16,255 bases of DNA from positions 1 to 16,255 of the forward strand of contig JBQTHI010000157.1 in NCBI GenBank assembly GCA_052390035.1, read 5' to 3'. Below the pieces are notes generated by a model. The model was not told the origin of the DNA. It searched no databases and was given only the letters and a program-made list of their open reading frames with translations. Position numbers and translations under genes: made by a program. Positions within the stretch are counted from its first letter, which is position 1, and every line of letters begins with the position of its first letter. Shown here in pieces: positions 7,192 through 14,577 of this stretch. The stretch is from JBQTHI01 sp052390035. GTDB taxonomy: Bacteria; Actinomycetota; Acidimicrobiia; Spongiisociales; ZC4RG35.

Positions 7192-7575
7192 TCAGCGCCG
7201 GCTCAAGGAATCACGAATCTCCCGCAGCAAGGTGATCTCTTCGGTCGGCGGGGACGCTGTCTCCTCGACCGGTTTCTTCATCCTGTTGTAGGCCTTGACC
7301 ACGAGGAACATGACGAAAGCCACCACCAGGAAGTTGATGATCGACCCGATGAAGGCCCCGATGCTGCCCGACTGCAATCCGGTGGCCTCGTCGACCTTCC
7401 CGAACAAGCCGGTGTTGTCAAGGCTGGACACGCTGAAAATCATCCCGATGATCGGATTAAAGATCCGGTTAATAAACACGTTGACCAGGCCGGCGAAGGC
7501 GACACCCATGACGAATGCCACCGCCAGGTCAATGAGGTTGCCGCGCTGTATGAACTCGCGGAACTCCTTGATCAT
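7192..7575 (-). CDS. mscL: Large-conductance mechanosensitive channel MscL
   Basis: MscL is a homopentameric inner-membrane valve that opens under high membrane tension and releases solutes during hypo-osmotic shock. The 127 residues match the family length. The amphipathic N-terminus and first helix carry the signature EFIQRGNLIDLAVAFVMG; the second transmembrane helix is GAFIGSIINFLVVAFVMF, followed by a basic KAYNRMKK patch; and the C-terminal bundle helix ends TEEITLLREIRDSLSRR. The ATG at 7575 has AGGAGGGG a few bases upstream. A hairpin terminator follows, and a divergent hypothetical gene begins to the right, so this is probably a single-gene transcript. Confidence 0.96.
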   Translation of the reverse strand: MIKEFREFIQRGNLIDLAVAFVMGVAFAGLVNVFINRIFNPIIGMIFSVSSLDNTGLFGKVDEATGLQSGSIGAFIGSIINFLVVAFVMFLVVKAYNRMKKPVEETASPPTEEITLLREIRDSLSRR

Positions 7576-7643
7576 GAACCCCTCCTTGGATTGTTACCAC
7601 GATCGACCTTAGTCCGGAGGCGGTACGGCTGTCGGCGGCCGGT

Positions 7644-8036
7644 GTGGTTACCCTCACCGTTTCGATGGCGCCGCGTCCTGCCCTCTCCTCGATCGATCAG
7701 CAACTGGTTGGCACCCGAGCGGTGGTCGAGGTGACTCTCACCGCTCTCCACGATCGCTACCGCGGTCGGGCGGAGGGCGACGGCGAACTCTCCCACCGCC
7801 ACCGACTAGTCGCAGAGGCCACCTTGCGGGCCGTTCGGGCCCTCGCCCCCGGTCTTGACCTGGACCTGGCGGCGGTGGGCACCTCCGAGCTCGGCCGGCT
7901 CAAAATCGCCCTCGCCCAGGTGCGTGATAGTGGCCGGGAGCTGGTTGGGAGCGCGCTTGTAACAGGCGGTGACCCTGCCGTGGCCACCGCCAAGGCGGTT
8001 CTCGACGCCCTCAACCGGAAGCTTGAGGAGCTGTAG
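7644..8036 (+). CDS. Hypothetical protein, 130 residues
   Basis: I do not recognise this protein. Third codon positions are overwhelmingly G or C through the frame, which argues that it is real. The product is soluble and predicted mostly helical, with segments such as LSSIDQQLVGTRAVVEVTLT, a His/Arg-rich SHRHRLVAEATLRAVRAL and a C-terminal helix VATAKAVLDALNRKLEEL; there is no signal or membrane segment. The start is uncertain: GTG 7644 and ATG 7665 have no ribosome site, while a CTG at 7629-7631 in the same frame lies 8 bases after GGAGG (7616-7620) and would give 135 residues. The reading frame is open back to 7578. It is divergent from mscL and its stop is only two bases from the end of the convergent permease remnant. 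Confidence 0.68.
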   Translation: MVTLTVSMAPRPALSSIDQQLVGTRAVVEVTLTALHDRYRGRAEGDGELSHRHRLVAEATLRAVRALAPGLDLDLAAVGTSELGRLKIALAQVRDSGRELVGSALVTGGDPAVATAKAVLDALNRKLEEL

Positions 8037-8038
8037 GT

Positions 8039-8266
8039 CTACTTGGTCTCCGCCACCTTGGTGTGGCCGTAGCCCTCCGTCTCGGGATGCCCATGTTCGC
8101 CTCTTGTCATGGCGAACTCCTCCTCCGGGGATAGAACAAGCCGATGTCGACCGGCAAAGGCGAAGTAGAGGATTCCCACGACCATCCAGATTCCGGTACC
8201 GATGACCCCCGGGCGGTAAGCGGGATCGAGATATAAGGCAACGAAGGACACCGCCGCGATCACTGC
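8039..8266 (-). pseudogene. C-terminal remnant of ethanolamine-type permease, past an amber codon
   Basis: This segment continues the frame of the upstream permease directly after its TAG (complement 8267-8269). It encodes AVIAAVSFVALYLDP, one hydrophobic helix (GTGIWMVVGILYFAFAG) and the cytoplasmic tail GRHRLVLSPEEEFAMTRGEH, which I recognise as the normal C-terminus of ethanolamine permeases. A GTG at 8261-8263 would allow a separate 74-residue product, but there is no convincing ribosome site. High third-position GC persists, so the break is recent, a sequence error, or bypassed by readthrough. Joined to the upstream part, the protein would be about 503 residues, a normal length for this family. 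Confidence 0.82.
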
Positions 8267-9553
8267 CTACACCCCGTCTCCACACACACCGACATGACTC
8301 TTGTATTGACGCGCGTTATTGGGGAGTTTGCGCCTTAAGAGGATGAAGGACAATGATTGCATGAAGTAAGAAATGACGGCCCCCGATACGGACATGAGCA
8401 GAAGGGCGCTGCCGACTCCCGATCCGGACTGTTGGGCGTTGAGGATCAACTGCAGCACAAAGCCGATGACCGCGCCCAACAAAAGCGCGACCCACGGGGT
8501 CTTGCGTTTGTTGTGGGTGTAGGACATCCACTTTGGGAAGTAGCCGGCTCGAGACAGCGAAAAGATGTTGCGACCGTAGGCGTAGATGATGGTGTGGACA
8601 CTGGCAATGAGCCCGGCAAGGGCGAACAGGCCCAACACTGCGGCGCTGAACTCGCTGCCCAGAGCAGCCCTGAACCCGTCGAGCAGGGGCTCTGCAGAGG
8701 TGCCGATTTGGGCGGCCCCGCCGCCGATCCCGGTGTTCAAGAACAGCACCAGGAACCCGGCGATGATCAGGGTCAGAAGGCCGAGGATGGTCGCTCGGGA
8801 CACATCTCGCTTCGGGTCCATTGACTCTTCAGCCGCCAGCGGCAACTCCTCGATAGCAAGGTAGAACCAAATGGCGTACGGCAGGTTCTTCAAGATGCCG
8901 TCCAGCCCGAAGGGGAGGAATGCCGATCTGCCACTTTCCGGCGCGATGTTGGTCAAAAGTGATACGTCGAACTTGGGAATGGCCACCACAAAGAAGAATC
9001 CCAGCACCGCGAGAGAAATGAGGCAGATCACGACGGAGAATCTCAGTGTTCCCTCTATGCCGAGGATGTTCAGGCCCACGAAAATGACATAGAACACCAG
9101 CCACCAGACCGGCTGGGGGATGTCGATTCCGAAGAGTTCGAGAAACACGGCATCCGCATAGGCGCCCGCGAAAAACCCCACCGTGGCCGGAGTGACGACG
9201 TACTCGAGGTTCTCGGCTAACCCGGTTATGAATCCGCCCCAGGGTCCCATCGCCGAACGTCCGAACGAGTACGCCCCACCGGTATGCGGCAATGCCGGCG
9301 ACATCTCGGCGATGCTGTAGCAGAGTCCTACGTACATGACCGTGATGACGACCGTGGCGATCAGCAGGCCGCCGAAACCTCCCACGGGCAAGCCAAGGTT
9401 CCACCCGGAGAAGTCGCCAGAGATGACTGCGGCTACCCCTAGGGCCCACAAGGACCATACCCCGGCGTGACGTTTGAGACCACGCTGTTCGAAGTAGCCC
9501 TTGTCGACGTCCTTATACGTAACCGAGCCGACCTTCCGTTCGGTACTAGCCAT
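8267..9553 (-). CDS. Ethanolamine-type APC-family permease, truncated
   Basis: This inner-membrane amine/amino-acid importer belongs to the APC superfamily and resembles the ethanolamine permease (Eat) group. The N-terminus KGYFEQRGLKRHAGVWSLWA, the ISGDFSGWNLGLPVGGFGGL segment and SIAEMSPALPHTGGAYSF are characteristic. About eleven hydrophobic segments are visible in 428 residues. The ATG at 9553 has a strong GGAGGA about six bases upstream. The frame stops at a TAG (complement 8267-8269) after QYKSHVGVCGDGV, where relatives continue through a last helix and tail; that missing part is encoded immediately downstream in the same frame. The protein is therefore either truncated and probably impaired, rescued by amber readthrough, or affected by a sequence error. 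It is divergent from the GS-like ligase gene, which fits ethanolamine or similar amines as substrate. Confidence 0.88.
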   Translation of the reverse strand: MASTERKVGSVTYKDVDKGYFEQRGLKRHAGVWSLWALGVAAVISGDFSGWNLGLPVGGFGGLLIATVVITVMYVGLCYSIAEMSPALPHTGGAYSFGRSAMGPWGGFITGLAENLEYVVTPATVGFFAGAYADAVFLELFGIDIPQPVWWLVFYVIFVGLNILGIEGTLRFSVVICLISLAVLGFFFVVAIPKFDVSLLTNIAPESGRSAFLPFGLDGILKNLPYAIWFYLAIEELPLAAEESMDPKRDVSRATILGLLTLIIAGFLVLFLNTGIGGGAAQIGTSAEPLLDGFRAALGSEFSAAVLGLFALAGLIASVHTIIYAYGRNIFSLSRAGYFPKWMSYTHNKRKTPWVALLLGAVIGFVLQLILNAQQSGSGVGSALLLMSVSGAVISYFMQSLSFILLRRKLPNNARQYKSHVGVCGDGV

Positions 9554-9697
9554 TTTGTCTCCTCCTCAGATTGGCCGCTAGCGAGACTAGGAATCAGCCT
9601 CCAGGCCTGCCGGACGAACCCGGCCTTTTCTTCGTCGCGGGTCTGGCCGGGTACCTACGCTTGACCCCCTCGCCGGGACGTGCAACAGGAGGAACTC
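9554..9697. promoter_or_regulatory. Divergent control region, permease and GS-like ligase
   Basis: The 144 bp between the divergently read permease and ligase genes must hold both promoters, but I see no convincing -35/-10 pair. Two ribosome sites are clear: GGAGGA for the permease at its 9554 edge and AGGAGG (9687-9692) for the ligase. A small hairpin, GCCGG (9609-9613) with CCGGC (9620-9624), followed by CTTTTCTT on the plus strand, could be a weak attenuator of the ligase transcript. No GlnR-type half-site series is evident here. Confidence 0.4.
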
Positions 9698-11071
9698 GTG
9701 GTCCGGGGAATGCTCACCATCGAAGAACTGGCCGCCCTCGAGGAGAAGGGGGAGATCGACACGGTGGTGGTCGGCTTCACCGACCACTATGGGCGGGTCC
9801 ATGGCAAGCGGTTCGACGCCGGTTTCTTCCTCGAGGAGATCGCCTCGCACGGCACCCACGGCTGTGACTATCTGCTCACCGTGGACATGGAGATGGAGCC
9901 GGTCCCTGGGTACACGTACGCCAATTGGGAACTGGGCTACGGCGACTTCCACATGGTGCCCGACCTCGCCACCCTCCGCCGGGCGACATGGCTCGATCGC
10001 AGCGCTCTGGTGCTTTGCGACATTCACGATCCCCACCACCACGAACTGGTGCGGGTGGCACCCCGATCGATCCTCCGCCATCAGCTCGAGCAGGCTGCGG
10101 ACTCCGGGTACACCGCCCTGGGCGCCTCCGAGCTGGAGTTCTTTCTGTTCGAGGACTCTTTCCGCGACGCTGCTTCGCGCAGATATTCCGACCTTTCACC
10201 GGCGGGGTGGTACATCGAGGACTATCACCTTCTACAGGGGTCGCGGGAAGAGAAGTACAACGGAGCAGTTCGACGTCATCTCGCCCATTCGGGAGTGCCG
10301 GTGGAGAACTCCAAGGGGGAGTGGGGCCGCGGCCAGCACGAGATGAACATTCGTTACACGGACGTGCTCGGGATGGCCGACCGGCACTCGATCATGAAGC
10401 TGGCCATGAAGGAGGTGGCCGACGGGCTGGGCATGAGCGTCACCTTCATGGCCAAACCCACCATGACCGAGGCCGGGTCCTCCTGTCACATCCATCTCAG
10501 CCTATGGAGCGCCGAGAAAAACGCCTTCCCCGGAACCATCGATCAGGGGGCTGCCCGAGTGTCGCCGGTGTTCCAGCAGTTCCTCGGCGGGTGGATGACC
10601 CACGTGCCGGAGGTGATGGTGTTTCTTGCCCCAACGGTCAACTCTTACAAGCGTTATCAGGACGGATCCTGGGCGCCAACCAGGATCGCCTGGAGTTATG
10701 ACAATCGCACCGCCGGCTTCCGGGTGGTCGGCCACGATCAGAGCCTGCGAATCGAATGCCGCATTCCCGGAGCCGACTGCAACCCCTACCTGGTTTATGC
10801 CGCCATCCTCGCCTCCGGACTCGATGGGATCGACAACCAGATGGAGCCCCCGGCGATCTTCACCGGCGACGTCTATCGCGCCCAGGAGGTCGAACACGTC
10901 CCGCGCACACTGCGTGACGCCACCGATCTGTTCGCCCGATCGGAATTCGTCAAGCGGGCCTTCGGTGAAGACGTGCAGGAGCACTACACCCATTTCTTCC
11001 GTAAGGAGCAGGAGGCGTTTGACAACACCGTCACCGACTGGGAGCGGTGGCGCTACTTCGAGCGGATATGA
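9698..11071 (+). CDS. Glutamine-synthetase-like gamma-glutamyl-amine ligase
   Basis: This cytoplasmic ATP-dependent ligase has the glutamine synthetase fold and probably joins glutamate to an amine rather than ammonia. Starting at GTG 9698, five bases after AGGAGG (9687-9692), it has 457 residues; the in-frame GTG at 9680 lies before that site and is rejected. Visible GS elements are ELEFFLF (about 145-151), GQHEMNI (about 212-218, metal binding), CHIHLSL (about 263-269), NSYKRY (about 315-320) and RIECRIPGADCNPYL (about 351-365). The substrate-side sequence departs from assimilatory GlnA, I see no adenylylation-site motif of the NLYDLPPEE kind, and the WERWRYFERI C-terminus is typical of amine-ligase relatives. 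With an ethanolamine permease next door, a GlnA4-like gamma-glutamylethanolamide synthetase is the best guess; polyamines are the main alternative. The stop overlaps the SDR start (ATGA). Confidence 0.88.
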   Translation: MVRGMLTIEELAALEEKGEIDTVVVGFTDHYGRVHGKRFDAGFFLEEIASHGTHGCDYLLTVDMEMEPVPGYTYANWELGYGDFHMVPDLATLRRATWLDRSALVLCDIHDPHHHELVRVAPRSILRHQLEQAADSGYTALGASELEFFLFEDSFRDAASRRYSDLSPAGWYIEDYHLLQGSREEKYNGAVRRHLAHSGVPVENSKGEWGRGQHEMNIRYTDVLGMADRHSIMKLAMKEVADGLGMSVTFMAKPTMTEAGSSCHIHLSLWSAEKNAFPGTIDQGAARVSPVFQQFLGGWMTHVPEVMVFLAPTVNSYKRYQDGSWAPTRIAWSYDNRTAGFRVVGHDQSLRIECRIPGADCNPYLVYAAILASGLDGIDNQMEPPAIFTGDVYRAQEVEHVPRTLRDATDLFARSEFVKRAFGEDVQEHYTHFFRKEQEAFDNTVTDWERWRYFERI

Positions 11072-11847
11072 CCCCGCGGTTGGCCGACAAGGTCGCCCTC
11101 ATCACCGGGGCAGGCTCGGGCATTGGACGGGAGGCGGCGCTCCTGTTTGCTTCCGAGGGCGCCCTGGTCGCCTCGGTGGACCTCAACCACGACGCAGCCA
11201 ACGAGACCGCGCGGATGGTGATCGACGGAGGAGGCAAATGCATCGCCATCCAGGCCGACGTCTCCACTTCAGCCGACTCGGAATCGATGGTGGCAACGGC
11301 CGAGGCGGAGTTCGGCCGGCTCGACGTCATGTTCAACAACGCCGGGATCATGCATTCGGCGGATGACAACGCCATGAACACCGACGAAGCCGTCTGGGAC
11401 CTGACGATGGCCGTCAACGCCAAGGGTGTCTTCCTCGGCTGCAAACACGGGATCCCGGCGCTTCGCCGTGCCGGGGGCGGCTCGATCATCAACACCGCCT
11501 CGTTTGTGGCGGTGTTGGGGGCGGCGACACCCCAGATCGCCTACACCGCCTCCAAAGGGGCGGTCCTCGCCATGACTCGGGAGCTGGCGGTGATCCACGC
11601 CCGGGAGAACATCAGAGTCAACGCCCTCTGCCCGGGCCCGCTAAACACCGAGTTGCTGATGAAGTTCTTGGACACCGAGGAGAAAAAGGAGCGCCGGCTC
11701 GTTCACATCCCGATGGGCCGCTTCGGAGAGGCGGCGGAGATGGCTCGGGCTGCGCTGTGGCTGGCCTCCGATGAGTCGTCTTTCACCACCGGCGCGACCT
11801 TCCTGGTCGACGGTGGGATCACCGCCGCGTACGTGACGCCCCTCTAG
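11068..11847 (+). CDS. Classical SDR-family oxidoreductase
   Basis: This is a short-chain dehydrogenase/reductase of 259 residues. It shows the cofactor motif TGAGSGIG (13-20), Asp38 at the end of the second strand (SVDLN, which favours NAD over NADP), NNAG (90-93), catalytic Asn117, Ser145 (INTAS), Tyr159 and Lys163 (YTASK), and the C-terminal FLVDGG. Start ATG 11068 overlaps the ligase stop as ATGA (11068-11071), so translation is coupled; a longer in-frame start at 11047 falls inside the ligase. Its operon partner suggests oxidation of the alcohol group of a gamma-glutamylated amino alcohol, with the nearby aldehyde dehydrogenase next in line. This role is inferred; the family is broad. 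Its stop shares the palindrome CTAG with the opposing glnD stop. Confidence 0.92.
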   Translation: MTPRLADKVALITGAGSGIGREAALLFASEGALVASVDLNHDAANETARMVIDGGGKCIAIQADVSTSADSESMVATAEAEFGRLDVMFNNAGIMHSADDNAMNTDEAVWDLTMAVNAKGVFLGCKHGIPALRRAGGGSIINTASFVAVLGAATPQIAYTASKGAVLAMTRELAVIHARENIRVNALCPGPLNTELLMKFLDTEEKKERRLVHIPMGRFGEAAEMARAALWLASDESSFTTGATFLVDGGITAAYVTPL

Positions 11848-14126
11848 GTTCCGGCGGCCGACAGCAGGGCACTTCGAATTGACGGCTCGGACTGGCCGCG
11901 GGGGTTACGGAACTCGAAGAGATCGACCGCCTCACCCCCGCGGGTGTCGATCTTGGCCAGGTCGACTTCCAGACCGAGCCCAGCCATCGCTGCGGCCAGG
12001 TCATGGAGAAGACCAACCCGGTCCGACGCCCTGACGTCGGCGGTGTTGAGCATGACCTTTACCGACGGTGGGAGGGCTGGGTGGCCCGAGCGGTAGGCCG
12101 CTCGCTTCTCGCCCAGGCGGGCCTCCAGATCGATCCGGCCGGCCATGGCCTCCTCGAGGGTCTGGCGAACGCCGGGCCACCGGCCCTGGCCGATCATGTC
12201 CGAACCGAGGGCATCCTCTACCCGGAAGGTGTCAAGGGCGAGGCCGTCGGAACGGGTGGCGACCCGCGCTTCGAGCACGTTGAGGTTGTGAAGGGATAAC
12301 ACCCCGGCCACGGTGGCCAGCAACCCGGGACGATCGCGGGCTGCGATGACGAGAGTGGAGACCGGCGCCCCGGCCAGCACCGCCATCTTGATCTGGCCTT
12401 CTCCGAGGGGTGGCTCGGCGAGTCGCAGATGCTGGGCCACGAGCTCGGGACCGAAACGCACCAGGTAGCCGGGCGGCATCCCCCCGAGGTGATCGGTCAG
12501 CTTGCCAAGAGGCAGGTCGGGGAGGCGTTGCGCCACGGAGTCGACTAGCTCGGCCGGTAGCTGGGACGTCGTCCCCTCGAGCAGCTGCGATACCTTCTCG
12601 AACAGACCGCGCAGCAGCAACTCCTTCCAGGCAGTCCACATGTCCGGCCCCGTCGCCCGGGCGTCGGCCACGCTCAACAATGCCAGCACACGGAGCAGAT
12701 CTTGATTGCCGACGACCGAAGCAACTTCGGCCACCACTGCTGGGTCTTCGATGTCGCGGCGCCCGGCGGTTACCGGGAGCAAGAGGTGGTGGCGGACTGC
12801 CGCCGCTACCAGTTCGATAGTGCCATGCCCGAACCCGAGCCGATCGAGGAGTGACCTCGTCAGCGCCGCGCCGACCGATGAATGATCCTGGCCCAGCCCT
12901 TTGCCAATGTCGTGAAGGAAGGCGGCGAGGAGTACTTCGTCCAGTCCCCCGAGCGATTCGGCCAGCTCCCCGTACCATCCGGCGCCGTCGGCCAAGGTGA
13001 CCACCTCGGCCACCGTTGCCCCAAGATGGGCATCGACGGGGTGGCGATGGAAGGGGGCCACCTGGGCCAGGCCGTAAACGTGGGCGATCTCGGGGAGTGC
13101 CCTTGTCAACCAACCGGCCCGCCACAACCCGGCCAGCGCCTCCCACCCGGCTGGACCGCCGGCGAGCAGGGCGACCAAACCTGCCCGATCGCCTTCGGTC
13201 CAGTCGGAAGGGCCGGAGCGGGCACAGAACTCATGCTCCCAGGGGGAGAGACGCCCGTGCGAGCCGGAAGCCGAGGCCGCCCGGGCCAACGCCAGCGGCG
13301 TGGCAGCCGAGGTGCTCCGGCCCCAGCGTGATCTGACGTACCGGACCACTGCCAAGCCGGCATGGGCGATCGGGTCGGTACCTGCGGGGCGGACGCGGGC
13401 CCATCTCATCCCGGCGAGGCTGTCGACCAGTCGGGCTGCCCGATACACCTCTGTGGCCAGCTCGACCGGATCTCGTTGAAGCCATTTGCCGACCTGGCCA
13501 CGAAGCTCGATGGCGTAACGGTCGGCCGCCCGTTTCTGCACCGCATGCAGCGCCTGGCGGGCGGCCAGGAGAGATTGTCGAGCCTCGTGTTCTCCGGGTT
13601 GGGGCGACAGCTCGGGTTCCTCTCCGAGCATGGCCGCTCGGCCCCGGTCCCAGTCGAGACGGTGGAGACTGCGGAGCCCCCCGCGCCCAACCTTGAGGTC
13701 GAGATCCTGCACCGGGAAGGGTTCCTGGTCCCAGATGGCTCGTTCCTCGGCGGCCAGTCTTTCAGAAAGGCGGACCGGACCGATCAGCCGAGATAGCCCT
13801 CCCTCGAGAGCGTCGGGCAGCCCAGGTGGGCCGGCAATCCGGCGCGCCGAAAGGAGATTGCACAGCACCGAGAGGTCGTCCCGGGCCAAGCCGAGGGTGG
13901 CCCTGACTGTTCGAGTGGCGTGACCGACTCTCATGCCCGCGTCCCACAGCGGATAGAGGATCGAACGGACGGTGTTGTCGGGAGCCGGGCCATCGTGCAG
14001 TACCAACAGGTCGATGTCCGAGTAGAGGCACAGCTCTCCGCGCCCGTAGCCCCCGACTGCGACCAAGGCGACCTCGGGATGATCTCGCGCCAGCGTCTCC
14101 AGGCAATGGTCGAGGGTGGCGGTCAA
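11844..14126 (-). CDS. glnD: PII uridylyl/adenylyltransferase GlnD
   Basis: GlnD is the bifunctional sensor that modifies and demodifies PII in response to glutamine. From TTG 14126 it has 760 residues. The nucleotidyltransferase domain shows GGYGRGE (25-31) with the metal pair D37/D39 in YSDIDLL, and LKVGRGGLRSLH (144-155) downstream. The HD hydrolase domain contains FLHDIGKG (403-410). Two ACT domains lie at about 590-640 (AARDRPGLLATVAGVL) and 690-742 (DRVGLLHDLAAAMAGLGLEV) and would bind glutamine. The frame stays open upstream through 36 codons with GlnD-like sequence (PFLELRDRLINHG) to a CTG at 14234 that overlaps the glnK stop (CTGA), so the real start is probably there, giving 796 residues. 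In actinobacteria such as Corynebacterium and Streptomyces GlnD adenylylates GlnK; that may apply here. It is last in amtB-glnK-glnD. Confidence 0.94.
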   Translation of the reverse strand: MTATLDHCLETLARDHPEVALVAVGGYGRGELCLYSDIDLLVLHDGPAPDNTVRSILYPLWDAGMRVGHATRTVRATLGLARDDLSVLCNLLSARRIAGPPGLPDALEGGLSRLIGPVRLSERLAAEERAIWDQEPFPVQDLDLKVGRGGLRSLHRLDWDRGRAAMLGEEPELSPQPGEHEARQSLLAARQALHAVQKRAADRYAIELRGQVGKWLQRDPVELATEVYRAARLVDSLAGMRWARVRPAGTDPIAHAGLAVVRYVRSRWGRSTSAATPLALARAASASGSHGRLSPWEHEFCARSGPSDWTEGDRAGLVALLAGGPAGWEALAGLWRAGWLTRALPEIAHVYGLAQVAPFHRHPVDAHLGATVAEVVTLADGAGWYGELAESLGGLDEVLLAAFLHDIGKGLGQDHSSVGAALTRSLLDRLGFGHGTIELVAAAVRHHLLLPVTAGRRDIEDPAVVAEVASVVGNQDLLRVLALLSVADARATGPDMWTAWKELLLRGLFEKVSQLLEGTTSQLPAELVDSVAQRLPDLPLGKLTDHLGGMPPGYLVRFGPELVAQHLRLAEPPLGEGQIKMAVLAGAPVSTLVIAARDRPGLLATVAGVLSLHNLNVLEARVATRSDGLALDTFRVEDALGSDMIGQGRWPGVRQTLEEAMAGRIDLEARLGEKRAAYRSGHPALPPSVKVMLNTADVRASDRVGLLHDLAAAMAGLGLEVDLAKIDTRGGEAVDLFEFRNPRGQSEPSIRSALLSAAGT

Positions 14127-14230
14127 AGAAGCGGCGATCCCGGCCGGCGCCAGATCGCCGGGACCGTGATTTATCAGCCTGTCCCGAAGCTCGAGAAACG
14201 GACCAAGCGGCGTCGATGCCGCCGAGGTGA

Positions 14231-14569
14231 TCAGACGGCGTCCGCCCCTCGTTCGCCGGTCCTGATCCGAAGTACCTGCTCGACCGGAACGACGACGATC
14301 TTCCCGTCTCCGATGTCGCCCGTGCGCGCCGCCGCTTCGATGGCCGACACGACCCGGTCGGCGTCGTGGTCATCGACCGCCACCTCGATCCGGGTCTTGG
14401 GGACGAAATCGACCTTGTACTCCGCTCCCCGGTAGATCTCGGTCTGGCCGGACTGGCGACCGAATCCCCGTATCTCTCCTACCGACATGCCGGTGACCCC
14501 GACCTGGCGGAGGGCGTCTTTGACCTCTTCGAGCTTGAACGGCTTGATGAACGCGATGATCAGCTTCAT
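14231..14569 (-). CDS. glnK: PII nitrogen regulatory protein GlnK/GlnB
   Basis: This trimeric signal protein binds ATP/ADP and 2-oxoglutarate and controls AmtB and nitrogen regulators. The 112 residues match the family. The N-terminus MKLIIAFIKPFKLEEVKDAL is canonical. The T-loop contains YRGAEYKVDF with Tyr51, the residue uridylylated or adenylylated by GlnD. The second signature, TGDIGDGKIVVVPVEQVLRI, lies at about 83-102. ATG 14569 follows GGAGGA, which is placed right after the amtB stop, eight bases away; its own stop is adjacent to glnD. Position after amtB makes GlnK the better name than GlnB, and direct membrane docking to AmtB is expected. The tail after RIRTGERG is short. Confidence 0.96.
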   Translation of the reverse strand: MKLIIAFIKPFKLEEVKDALRQVGVTGMSVGEIRGFGRQSGQTEIYRGAEYKVDFVPKTRIEVAVDDHDADRVVSAIEAAARTGDIGDGKIVVVPVEQVLRIRTGERGADAV

Positions 14570-14577
14570 GGCTCCTC

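Noticed and set aside
7081..7734. 217-codon plus-strand frame across mscL
   Set aside because: Antisense to mscL and running through the hairpin terminator; no family resemblance.
8267..8269. TAG in the permease read as pyrrolysine
   Set aside because: No Pyl gene or methylamine methyltransferase context is present, and the site lies in a loop of a permease; a nonsense change or error is simpler.
9925..10701. 258-codon plus-strand frame inside the GS-like ligase
   Set aside because: Arg/Pro-rich shadow in an alternative frame; the ligase frame carries all GS motifs.
12232..13146. 304-codon minus-strand frame inside glnD
   Set aside because: Arg/Pro/Gly-rich out-of-frame shadow of the clear GlnD HD and ACT region.
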